Shown here piece after piece: positions 18,583 through 26,450 of a DNA stretch of 64,000 nucleotides. Source of the DNA: Pseudocolwellia sp048296855. Lineage in GTDB: Bacteria; Pseudomonadota; Gammaproteobacteria; Enterobacterales; Alteromonadaceae. The notes beneath the pieces are model-generated. The model made no database searches. It was not told the DNA's origin and worked only from the letters and a program-made list of their open reading frames with translations. The first letter of the stretch is position 1; every line of letters starts with the position of its first letter. Made by a program: the position numbers and the translations under genes. The stretch is from NCBI GenBank assembly GCA_048296855.1, contig CP182631.1; one strand, given 5' to 3'.

Positions 18583-19992
18583 ATGTCTCTAGATACAAAT
18601 ACTCGACAAGAAAAAGACTTACTTGGTATGGCTAACGTTCCAGCTAATGCCTTGTATGGCATTCAAACGCACCGAGCAATTGAAAACTTCACTTTAAGTG
18701 GTGTTCCTATTAATCACTTTCCTGAAATGATTAAGGCACTCGCTATGGTAAAACAAGCTTGTGCTATAGCAAATAATCAACTTGGTTTATTACCCACTGA
18801 AAAGTTCAACGCGATAGTAGTCGCTTGCGAAGATTTAAAACAAGGTAAGAATCATGATTCTTTTCTTGTTGATATGATCCAAGGCGGTGCTGGTACTTCC
18901 ACCAATATGAATGCAAATGAAGTTATTGCTAACCTTGCTCTTAAAAACCTTGGTCATTCATTAGCAGATTACAAATACCTTCACCCAAATGATGATGTTA
19001 ATCTTTCACAATCAACGAATGATGTTTATCCAACAGCAGTACGCTTATCTATTTTAATGAGCCACGGTGCCTTAGTGGAGTCGCTAAAGTCATTACGAAA
19101 CGCTATGACAGTTAAAGCTAACGAGTTCACTCATGTAATTAAAATGGGTAGAACGCAATTACAAGACGCTGTACCTATGTCGTTAGGTCAAGAGTTTCAA
19201 TCTTTCGCTTCCACTTTAACTGAAGATGTAGATCGAATAGCTCACTTATCTGAGTTATTAACAGAAATCAACTTAGGTGGTACGGCAATTGGTACTGGCA
19301 TCAATGCTCACCACGAATTTGGCGAAATATCAGTTAAAGCATTACGTGAATTATCAGGTTTCCCTATGGTATTAGCCAGTGACTTAATCGAAGCAAGTTC
19401 GGACATGGGTGCCTTCGTATTGTTTTCGAGCATGTTGAAACGTCTGTCGATCAAACTATCAAAAATTGCCAACGACTTACGTTTATTAAGTATGGGACCT
19501 CGCGCAGGTTTAGGTGAAATAAATTTACCGGCACAACAACCGGGTAGCTCTATTATGCCTGGCAAGATTAATCCCGTTATTCCAGAAGCAGTATCCCAAG
19601 TAGCTTACAAAATAATTGGTCATGACTTATCAGTCACTATGGCTGCAGAGGCTGGTCAATTACAGCTAAACGCTATGGAACCTTTAATTGCTTATAGCGT
19701 ACTAGATTCTATTGCTCTACTTACAAGAGCAATGCATATGTTTGAGCATAAATGTATCAGCGGTATTACAGCCAATGAAGAACATTGCCGTGCTCAAGTT
19801 AACAATAGTATTGGCATTATTACCGCTGTGAGTCCGTATATTGGCTACGAAAATGCTTCTCGCATTGCAAAACTAGCCTTAAATAGTGGTAAAGCCGTTT
19901 TAGATATAGTGAGAGAAGAAGCTCTTCTTAGCGAAGATAGATTACTTGAAATAACCGATATAAAAAACCTTATAAACCCAGTAGTAAAATAA
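18583..19992 (+). CDS. aspA: aspartate ammonia-lyase
   Basis: Converts L-aspartate to fumarate and ammonia. The protein of 469 residues carries the superfamily signature GSSIMPGKINPV near residues 318-330 and the active-site regions GAGTSTNMNANEV and QSTNDVYPTAVR. The frame is open from an ATG at 18568, but the sigma-54 promoter would place that codon only nine bases from the transcript start; the ATG at 18583 with GGAT upstream fits better and matches family N-termini. It is followed after 34 bases by a dicarboxylate symporter, so the unit probably imports and uses aspartate/fumarate. A fumarase of the same superfamily is the main alternative; the EDLLGMANVPANALYG-like start favours AspA. 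Confidence 0.9.
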   Translation: MSLDTNTRQEKDLLGMANVPANALYGIQTHRAIENFTLSGVPINHFPEMIKALAMVKQACAIANNQLGLLPTEKFNAIVVACEDLKQGKNHDSFLVDMIQGGAGTSTNMNANEVIANLALKNLGHSLADYKYLHPNDDVNLSQSTNDVYPTAVRLSILMSHGALVESLKSLRNAMTVKANEFTHVIKMGRTQLQDAVPMSLGQEFQSFASTLTEDVDRIAHLSELLTEINLGGTAIGTGINAHHEFGEISVKALRELSGFPMVLASDLIEASSDMGAFVLFSSMLKRLSIKLSKIANDLRLLSMGPRAGLGEINLPAQQPGSSIMPGKINPVIPEAVSQVAYKIIGHDLSVTMAAEAGQLQLNAMEPLIAYSVLDSIALLTRAMHMFEHKCISGITANEEHCRAQVNNSIGIITAVSPYIGYENASRIAKLALNSGKAVLDIVREEALLSEDRLLEITDIKNLINPVVK

Positions 19993-20026
19993 TCTTTAAT
20001 TAATATAAAAAAAAAGGAAGATAAAA

Positions 20027-21301
20027 ATGACAAACACAATAACTCCCCCCAACAGTGCATCTAAAAAGATGCCTTTATGGTTAAAAATACTCGTAGGCAT
20101 GATTGCCGGTATTATTGCAGGTTCTTTACTAGGAACCGATGCAGAATTACTTAAACCGATAGGATCACTATTTATCAGTGCGATAAAAATGTTGATAGTT
20201 CCTCTTATCTTCTGTTCATTAATTGTAGGTGTTACCTCGATACAAGACACTTCAAAAATGAGTCGTATAGGCATAAAGTCAATGGCTATATATCTTTGTA
20301 CTACAGCGGTAGCCATTTCTATTGGTCTAGCACTTGGAACTTTTTTCGAACCAGGTGCAGGCTTAAATATGGTAGCAACTACAGTTACTGAGGCAAAAAC
20401 GGCTCCAAGTATAATTGATACATTAGTTGGTTTGGTTCCTAAAAATCCAGTAGGAGCATTAGCAGCAGGTAATATTCTACAAATTATTGTATTTGCGCTT
20501 GGTTTAGGTATAGCACTAAACTTATCAGGCGAAAAAGCTAAGCCAGCCATTAAAGTTTTCGAAAGCTTAGCTGAAGCAATGTATAAGATGACTGAACTTG
20601 TTATGAAATTTGCTCCTTACGGTGTTTTTGCATTAATGGCATGGGTATCTGGTAAGTACGGCTTAGATATTCTATTACCATTAATTAAAGTTATTGCGCT
20701 AGTTTATATTGGCTCTATCCTCCATGTATTATTCTTAGGTGGTGGCTTAGTTGGCCTAATGGCTAAACTTAACCCTACACGTTTTTATAAAGGCATAATT
20801 GAAGCACAAATCATTGCATTTACCACCACAAGTAGCTCAGGAACATTACCCGCTAGTATAAAGTGTGCAACTCAAAACTTGGGTGTATCACGTAGTATTT
20901 CAAGCTTTGTTTTACCTATGGGCGCTACCATCAACATGGACGGTACTGCACTTTACCAAGGCGTATTAGCACTATTTATTGCTCAAGCTTTTGGTGTTGA
21001 CCTATCAACCGCTGATTACTTAACAATTATTGCTACAGCAACATTAGCTTCTATTGGTACTGCAGGTGTACCAGGTGCAGGACTTATCATGTTATCACTT
21101 GTTCTTAGTACCGTAGGTTTACCGCTTGAAGGGATTGCTATTGTAGCCGGTATTGACCGTATTCTCGATATGGCTCGCACTACTGTAAACGTAACAGGTG
21201 ACATCATGGTTACCTTGTTAATAGGCAAGAGTGAAAATGAACTTGATCTAGATATATACAACGGTACAGGGACTAATAAGCCTCCCCTAGAGACTAAGTA
21301 A
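20027..21301 (+). CDS. dicarboxylate/amino acid:cation symporter (Sdf family)
   Basis: Inner-membrane symporter of 424 residues in the DctA/GltP family. Eight membrane helices and two re-entrant hairpins are expected; the serine-rich hairpin reads TTSSSGTLPASIKCA and the substrate region PMGATINMDGTALYQG, followed by ASIGTAGVPGAGLIML and the C-terminal RILDMARTTVNVTGD. An AAGGAAG ribosome binding site is present. Lying between aspA and a porin it probably brings in C4-dicarboxylates or aspartate; the exact substrate is not readable. Another family member lies at 33173-34513. Confidence 0.92.
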   Translation: MTNTITPPNSASKKMPLWLKILVGMIAGIIAGSLLGTDAELLKPIGSLFISAIKMLIVPLIFCSLIVGVTSIQDTSKMSRIGIKSMAIYLCTTAVAISIGLALGTFFEPGAGLNMVATTVTEAKTAPSIIDTLVGLVPKNPVGALAAGNILQIIVFALGLGIALNLSGEKAKPAIKVFESLAEAMYKMTELVMKFAPYGVFALMAWVSGKYGLDILLPLIKVIALVYIGSILHVLFLGGGLVGLMAKLNPTRFYKGIIEAQIIAFTTTSSSGTLPASIKCATQNLGVSRSISSFVLPMGATINMDGTALYQGVLALFIAQAFGVDLSTADYLTIIATATLASIGTAGVPGAGLIMLSLVLSTVGLPLEGIAIVAGIDRILDMARTTVNVTGDIMVTLLIGKSENELDLDIYNGTGTNKPPLETK

Positions 21302-21360
21302 TTAAAACTAACTTACAACTTAATAATTAAAAAAATAACTATAATAATAGGAACAACATA

Positions 21361-22413
21361 ATGTTAAATAAATCCTTATATTTGTCGTTAGTGTCAGCTG
21401 CACTAGCAACAATTAGCCCAGCACAAGCAGATGTTTCAGTTAACGGTGTTGATGCAGTTAAGCTTTTTGGTGATATGCGATTACGCTTTGAACGTACTGA
21501 TGGCGACACTATTGATACAACAAGTCGTGCGCGTTTACGCGCTCGTTTTGGAATTAAATATGCGGTTAATGATGATTGGTCTGCAGTAATGCGCTTTAGA
21601 ACAACATCAAGTGCACATGATTCAACTCACCAAACGTTTGGCATTACAGATACTAGTGACAATGACGACTTCGGTCTTGATAAAGCGTACATGACATACA
21701 AAGGTATAGAAAATGCAACAATAGTTATTGGTAAAGCATCACCTGTATTTATGCACTCTTCAGAATTATTATTCCGAGATGATATTGCGCTTGAAGGTAT
21801 CCAAGGAAGTTGGAGTAATAATGGATTTAGCGTTAATGCTGGCCACATTATTCTTGAAGAAAACAAAGATAATGGTGATGGTAAACGAGATGCTAGCTGG
21901 CAACAGTTACAAGGTGTTTATGAGGGTAAAATTAACAACGTTAAATACAAATTAGGCCTAGGTAAGTTATTTGTATCAGCTTCAGATAGTGCCTATTCTA
22001 GCGCAGAATCAGGACTTCATGCAGATCAAGCTGGCGATGTTATGACAATGAATGCTGACTTTAGAATGGGAGCTTTTCGTTTAGCTGCCGATTATTACAC
22101 CAGCGATGCCGATAGTGAAGATACAGCTTATACAGTACACGCTCGATACCAAATGAATGATGTGATCGGTATGCGTTTCTATGTGATCCATACCGAAGCT
22201 TATGCCCTACCAATGAATGGGGCGTTTACACAAACAAATACTCCGGGTTCATACACCAACATTAAAGGCACTCGTTTACAGTTCGATTATAAAGTAGCGG
22301 ACAATCTCAATGCTGACTTAAGATGGTATAGTGTTGATAATATTAACGAAAGCCTTCCAACCAACAACGCTGGTCGTGACCGCTTTCAAGTTAATTTAAA
22401 TATGAAATTCTAA
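21361..22413 (+). CDS. outer-membrane porin
   Basis: Protein of 350 residues with a signal peptide (cleavage after SPAQA, about residue 23), then alternating beta-strand sequence throughout (FGDMRLRFERT, RARLRARFGIKYAV, FQVNLNMKF) ending in phenylalanine, the outer-membrane assembly signal. It probably serves as the outer-membrane entry for the substrate handled by the adjacent symporter and AspA. AGGA lies before the ATG. It is the third gene of the putative sigma-54 operon, with a hairpin 24 bases after its stop. Confidence 0.8.
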   Translation: MLNKSLYLSLVSAALATISPAQADVSVNGVDAVKLFGDMRLRFERTDGDTIDTTSRARLRARFGIKYAVNDDWSAVMRFRTTSSAHDSTHQTFGITDTSDNDDFGLDKAYMTYKGIENATIVIGKASPVFMHSSELLFRDDIALEGIQGSWSNNGFSVNAGHIILEENKDNGDGKRDASWQQLQGVYEGKINNVKYKLGLGKLFVSASDSAYSSAESGLHADQAGDVMTMNADFRMGAFRLAADYYTSDADSEDTAYTVHARYQMNDVIGMRFYVIHTEAYALPMNGAFTQTNTPGSYTNIKGTRLQFDYKVADNLNADLRWYSVDNINESLPTNNAGRDRFQVNLNMKF

Positions 22414-22436
22414 CAATTATTCTATAATGCATAAAT

Positions 22437-22470
22437 TAAAGCGACATAAAGGTTTATAAATGTCGCTTTA
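22437..22470. terminator. hairpin after the porin gene
   Basis: Perfect 11-base-pair stem TAAAGCGACAT/ATGTCGCTTTA (22437-22447 with 22460-22470) with a 12-base loop. The U-run is short, so termination strength is uncertain. Confidence 0.65.
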
Positions 22471-22638
22471 CACCATTCAAAGCTAACGCATCTACTTTAC
22501 TAATACTCAAAACATTATAATTTAGTACTCACTCACTTTATAACATAGTAATATTATTAAACTTATGATTTTTATTCATCGATTATTAAGCTTTTCTCAA
22601 AAGAACAAAAGCTACCTGAATCAAAAGGAATAACCACA

Positions 22639-24339
22639 TTGTTTTCATACCGCCAAGCGCTATATCATCTTATTGATATCATACTAAAGAGCCTGATGAT
22701 ATGTAGTATTGGGGGATTTTTCGTATATGCTGATGAACAACCGATTAAAACAATTATTATTGGTGGCGATTATAGTTATCCGCCCTACGAGTTTGTTGAT
22801 AAAGATGGTAAAAGCACTGGCTACAATGTCGAGTTAAGCCAAGAAATTGCCGAAGTAATGAACCTAAAGATAAAAATAAAGCTCGGTAAATGGTCAGATA
22901 TTAGAGCACGATTCGATGAAGGTGAAATTGATATTATGCAAGGAATGTCTGCCACTAAAGAACGTGTAAACCTTTATGAATTTAGCCCTCATACTTTTGT
23001 TAATCAATCAATCTTTTCTCGCGATAATAGCTCAAATATTAATTCACTTAATGATTTAGAAAATCATGAAGTTATTGTGCAGCACAACGGCTCAGTTTAT
23101 GACATGCTCAATAATTTAAACGTAAATATTAAAATCATTTCAGTTGAAAGTCACGCCGACGCTTTACGCTTATTATCTTCAGGTAAACATGACTATGCGA
23201 TGGTATCTAACCTTCCTGGGCTCTACATTGTTCGAGAACTTGGCCTATCAAATATAAAACCAATATTTAATATCGAAGGGATAAGTAAATACGGCTACGC
23301 AGTGAAAAAAGGAGATGAGGTATTACTTTCACAATTCGCTCAAGGGTTAGCCATTTTAAAAAATACGGGCCGGCAACAAGCACTATACGATAAATGGTTT
23401 GGTGTTTCACAACGAACAGCTTGGTCAGAGTTTGGGTTAATTGCCGCGGCTATTGCCGTAATGCTGCTATTTATAAGTACTGCCGTTGTTATTTGGAATA
23501 AAGCGCTACGTAAAAAAGTTGAAAGCAGAACCCAAGAACTCAAAGCTCAGCAACTACAGTTATTACACGCCGATAAAATGACATCCTTAGGGGTTTTAGT
23601 CTCTGGTGTTGCCCATGAAATCAATAACCCTTGCAGTATTCTAACGCTCAATTTTCCATTTATAAAAGAGGTGTTTGAGCAGATTTCTGAAATTTTAGAC
23701 GAGTACGAAACAGATGATCTCACCATTGCAGGTGTAAAATACAATAGACTAAAAGAAGTACTCCCAGAAACACTAGAAGACATGCATTTAGCCAGCGGTA
23801 AAATCCGAGGGATTGTAGAAGATTTAAAACATTTTGCACTTAAAGACGACGCAACGGTTAGTTTAACCGAATCACTAGATATTAATACGTTAGTTAAAGT
23901 ATCAATTCGCCTAGTGGCCAACCAAATCAAAAACTCCACAGATAGTTTTGAGGTTAACTTTAGTAATAACATCCCAAATTTTAAAGGTGCAGGACAACGA
24001 ATTGAACAAGTTATTATTAATTTAATTCTTAATGCCTGCCAAGCATTAACCAATAAAACTCAAAAAATCATCGTAACAACTTATTTTGATATAAAACGAC
24101 AGCATGTGGTATTAACTGTTACTGACCACGGGGTTGGTATAAAAGAAAGTGATTTAAATAAATTAACAGATCCTTTTTATACCAGCAAACGTAAACAAGG
24201 AGGTACAGGTTTAGGCTTATCGATTTCTGCAGGGATCATAAGAGATCACCAAGGAATATTAAATTTTAGCTCCACGGAAGGTAAACACACTAAAGTAAAA
24301 TTATCACTGCCATTATCCCATCAAAAGAGTAAGTTATGA
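22639..24339 (+). CDS. sensor histidine kinase with periplasmic solute-binding (SBP_bac_3) domain
   Basis: Kinase of 566 residues. An N-terminal membrane segment (about 12-30) is followed by a periplasmic amino-acid-binding-protein domain (about 35-255: GGDYSYPPYEF, GMSATKERV), a membrane segment (266-286), a coiled coil, HisKA with H326 in VAHEINNPCSIL and an HATPase domain (DHGVGI, GGTGLGLSI). It starts at TTG with AAAAGGAA eight bases upstream; no ATG is near. The last bases overlap the regulator gene as ATGA. It probably senses a dicarboxylate or amino acid in the periplasm directly and drives the sigma-54 regulator next to it. Confidence 0.9.
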   Translation: MFSYRQALYHLIDIILKSLMICSIGGFFVYADEQPIKTIIIGGDYSYPPYEFVDKDGKSTGYNVELSQEIAEVMNLKIKIKLGKWSDIRARFDEGEIDIMQGMSATKERVNLYEFSPHTFVNQSIFSRDNSSNINSLNDLENHEVIVQHNGSVYDMLNNLNVNIKIISVESHADALRLLSSGKHDYAMVSNLPGLYIVRELGLSNIKPIFNIEGISKYGYAVKKGDEVLLSQFAQGLAILKNTGRQQALYDKWFGVSQRTAWSEFGLIAAAIAVMLLFISTAVVIWNKALRKKVESRTQELKAQQLQLLHADKMTSLGVLVSGVAHEINNPCSILTLNFPFIKEVFEQISEILDEYETDDLTIAGVKYNRLKEVLPETLEDMHLASGKIRGIVEDLKHFALKDDATVSLTESLDINTLVKVSIRLVANQIKNSTDSFEVNFSNNIPNFKGAGQRIEQVIINLILNACQALTNKTQKIIVTTYFDIKRQHVVLTVTDHGVGIKESDLNKLTDPFYTSKRKQGGTGLGLSISAGIIRDHQGILNFSSTEGKHTKVKLSLPLSHQKSKL

Positions 24340-25742
24340 GCACGAATCTATATCCTAATTTTCAAGTATTAATTTGTGACGATGATACTAGTTTTTTACG
24401 TAGCATATCTTTCGCCATAGAGCGCTACAGCGGGATCAATAATATTATCCAATGCAGTGATAGTCGAGAAGTACTGACTCATTTAAATACTGGTAACATT
24501 AGAGTAGTTTTACTTGATTTAAATATGCCACATATAACCGGAGATGAGCTACTTCCTCAAATCATTGAACTACATCCACATGTTTCAGTGATTATTATTA
24601 GTGGTATCAATCAAGTAAAATCAGCAGTGCAATGCATTAAATTAGGGGCCTATGATTATCATATAAAAACTGAAGAACCAGAACGTTTAAGTAGTAGTAT
24701 TCTTCGTGTAATTAGGTTTCAAGAGTTAAGTATAGAAAATAACGCTATGCGTGGCTGTTTACTTAACAATCAAAAAGATTTACACCCTGCTTTTGCAAAA
24801 ATAATTAGTATTAATAAACAAATGATCTCCATATTCCAATATATTGAATCACTTTCTAATAGCCGACAACCTATACTCATCACGGGAGAAAGTGGGGTGG
24901 GTAAAGAGTTAATTGCACAAGCAATTCATCAGACAAGTGGTTGTAGTGGAGAGTTGGTATGTGTAAATGTTGCAGGGTTAGACGACCACTTATTTTCAGA
25001 CACTTTATTCGGCCATAAACGAGGTGCATTTACAGGCGCGGAACAAGCAAGAAAAGGAATGATTGAACGAGCTTCTGACGGCACGTTATTTCTCGATGAA
25101 ATTGGCGATTTAAGTTTAGCTTCTCAAGTTAAATTATTGCGTTTATTACAAGAAAACGAATATTACCCCGTAGGAAGTGATACACCAAGACGTACCAATG
25201 CACGGATAATTTCAGCAACTCATCAAAATCTTCACATAAAAAAAGAACAAGGGCTATTTCGTAACGATTTATTTTACCGCCTTAAGATCCATCATGTTGA
25301 TATTCCCCCACTTAGACAACGTAAAGAAGATATCAGACTCCTACTTGAACATTTTTTAACTCAAGCAGCTAACGAATTCAATAAAACTGTTGCTACTATA
25401 CCCAAAGAGCTCATTCTGTTATTAGAAAATTATGTCTTTCCGGGTAATATTAGAGAGTTACGAGCTATGGCCTTTGATGCAATGAGCACGCACCAATCGG
25501 GGGTTTTATCGATGAAAACATTTAAAGTAGTTATTGATTCAATACCAGAGGCTGATAAATTAACTCAACCCGAGTCATTTTTTGTTACCTCATCAACGTT
25601 ACCTACTCTTAAACATTCAGCCGAATTATTAGTTGATGAGGCAATGAAGCGATCTAATGGAAATCAATCATTAGCAGCACGGTTACTTGGAATATCTCAG
25701 CCCGCTCTCAGTAAAAGATTAAAAAAAACATTAGATAATTAA
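24336..25742 (+). CDS. sigma-54-dependent response regulator, DctD/NtrC type
   Basis: Activator of 468 residues: receiver domain with phospho-acceptor D61 and lysine K111, AAA+ domain with Walker A GESGVGKE (184-191), the sigma-54 contact loop GAFTGA (230-235) and Walker B LFLDEIGD (251-258), and a C-terminal Fis-type helix-turn-helix (SLAARLLGISQPALSKRLKK). The ATG overlaps the kinase stop by four bases, so the pair is translationally coupled. The likely target is the sigma-54 promoter before aspA. Confidence 0.93.
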   Translation: MSTNLYPNFQVLICDDDTSFLRSISFAIERYSGINNIIQCSDSREVLTHLNTGNIRVVLLDLNMPHITGDELLPQIIELHPHVSVIIISGINQVKSAVQCIKLGAYDYHIKTEEPERLSSSILRVIRFQELSIENNAMRGCLLNNQKDLHPAFAKIISINKQMISIFQYIESLSNSRQPILITGESGVGKELIAQAIHQTSGCSGELVCVNVAGLDDHLFSDTLFGHKRGAFTGAEQARKGMIERASDGTLFLDEIGDLSLASQVKLLRLLQENEYYPVGSDTPRRTNARIISATHQNLHIKKEQGLFRNDLFYRLKIHHVDIPPLRQRKEDIRLLLEHFLTQAANEFNKTVATIPKELILLLENYVFPGNIRELRAMAFDAMSTHQSGVLSMKTFKVVIDSIPEADKLTQPESFFVTSSTLPTLKHSAELLVDEAMKRSNGNQSLAARLLGISQPALSKRLKKTLDN

Positions 25743-25785
25743 TATCAATCGCAATAACACATTGATCATTTAATCATTAGAATAA

Positions 25786-26052
25786 CTAGGGGCTGTTGAA
25801 CTTTCATGTTTAAATTTCGTTCGAATTAAATGTTTATTGCTCGCGGCGCAAGGTATGTAACATAGTTGTTCTATATAAATTCCTTAACAATGAGCTGAAG
25901 TATTTAAATGGATCCGTAGGACTGCATTTATTAGCCATTTCTACGACGTTATAGCCTATTAGAGTATAATAACGGTGAAACATATGATTTGCCTTGTATA
26001 ACAGACTAATACACTGCTGAAAAAACATTCAGAAAAGTTCAACAGCCCCTAG
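25786..26052. mobile_element. MITE-like element with 16-22 bp terminal inverted repeats flanked by CTAG
   Basis: The ends GGGGCTGTTGAACTTT (from 25789) and its exact complement (to 26049) are inverted repeats that extend outward to 22 bases as TAACTAG/CTAGTTA. CTAG on both sides could be a target duplication. The interior of about 230 bases has one 64-codon minus-strand frame (25834-26028) with no recognisable transposase motif. It is probably a non-autonomous remnant. The same end sequence recurs at 55984-55999. Confidence 0.65.
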
Positions 26053-26053
26053 T

Positions 26054-26252
26054 TAACCTGAACTCGGCTTAACAAATTCTTCTCTAGCAGCTATTTTTCC
26101 TAATTTATGCGTTAAATTTACTTGCAATAGACCAACTATTGACGCGAAATTTGCCTTGAATTAAGAAAAAATATCAAGCTAGAGGAACAATAAAACTATT
26201 TTTTTTCTTATATTTCATTTTGTTAAGCATCTCTTAAACCAAGTTCAGGTTA
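26054..26252. repeat. nested palindromic element, about 199 bp
   Basis: The ends TAACCTGAACTCGGCTTAA (26054-26072) and its near complement (26234-26252) differ at two positions. Inside are further matched pairs: CTCTAGC (26082-26088) with GCTAGAG (26178-26184), ATTTTTC with GAAAAAAT, and CAATAG with CTATTG around a five-base loop. The whole unit can fold as one interrupted hairpin. It abuts the CTAG-flanked element. Confidence 0.6.
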
Positions 26253-26397
26253 GTTATTTGAATGCCTCGCCTACAGGGAGTAGGTGCTTAGGTTCAGTCT
26301 AGAACGATGAACCTGTGTATTTGACCATTTATTCTTCGTATAAAATAGGTAAATTCATTAATGTGTTTGGTATAATACGAACAGAAATAACAATATT
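26253..26397. other. intergenic stretch with two small hairpins
   Basis: No gene. CCTAC/GTAGG pair at 26270-26284 and AGGTTCA/TGAACCT at 26290-26314. These may be remains of a further repeat. Confidence 0.35.
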
Positions 26398-26421
26398 AAA
26401 AAGCACCAAAAGGTGCTTTTT
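26398..26421. terminator. topA terminator
   Basis: Stem AAAAAGCACC/GGTGCTTTTT around an AAAA loop, 29 bases after the topA stop; the U-run is present in both directions. Confidence 0.88.
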
Positions 26422-26450
26422 AATAAAATAGAACAATACATCAAATAAAC

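Noticed and set aside
25834..26028. 64-codon minus-strand frame inside the CTAG-flanked element
   Set aside because: No ribosome binding site and no transposase motif; it does not reach the element ends. It is treated as part of a non-autonomous element.
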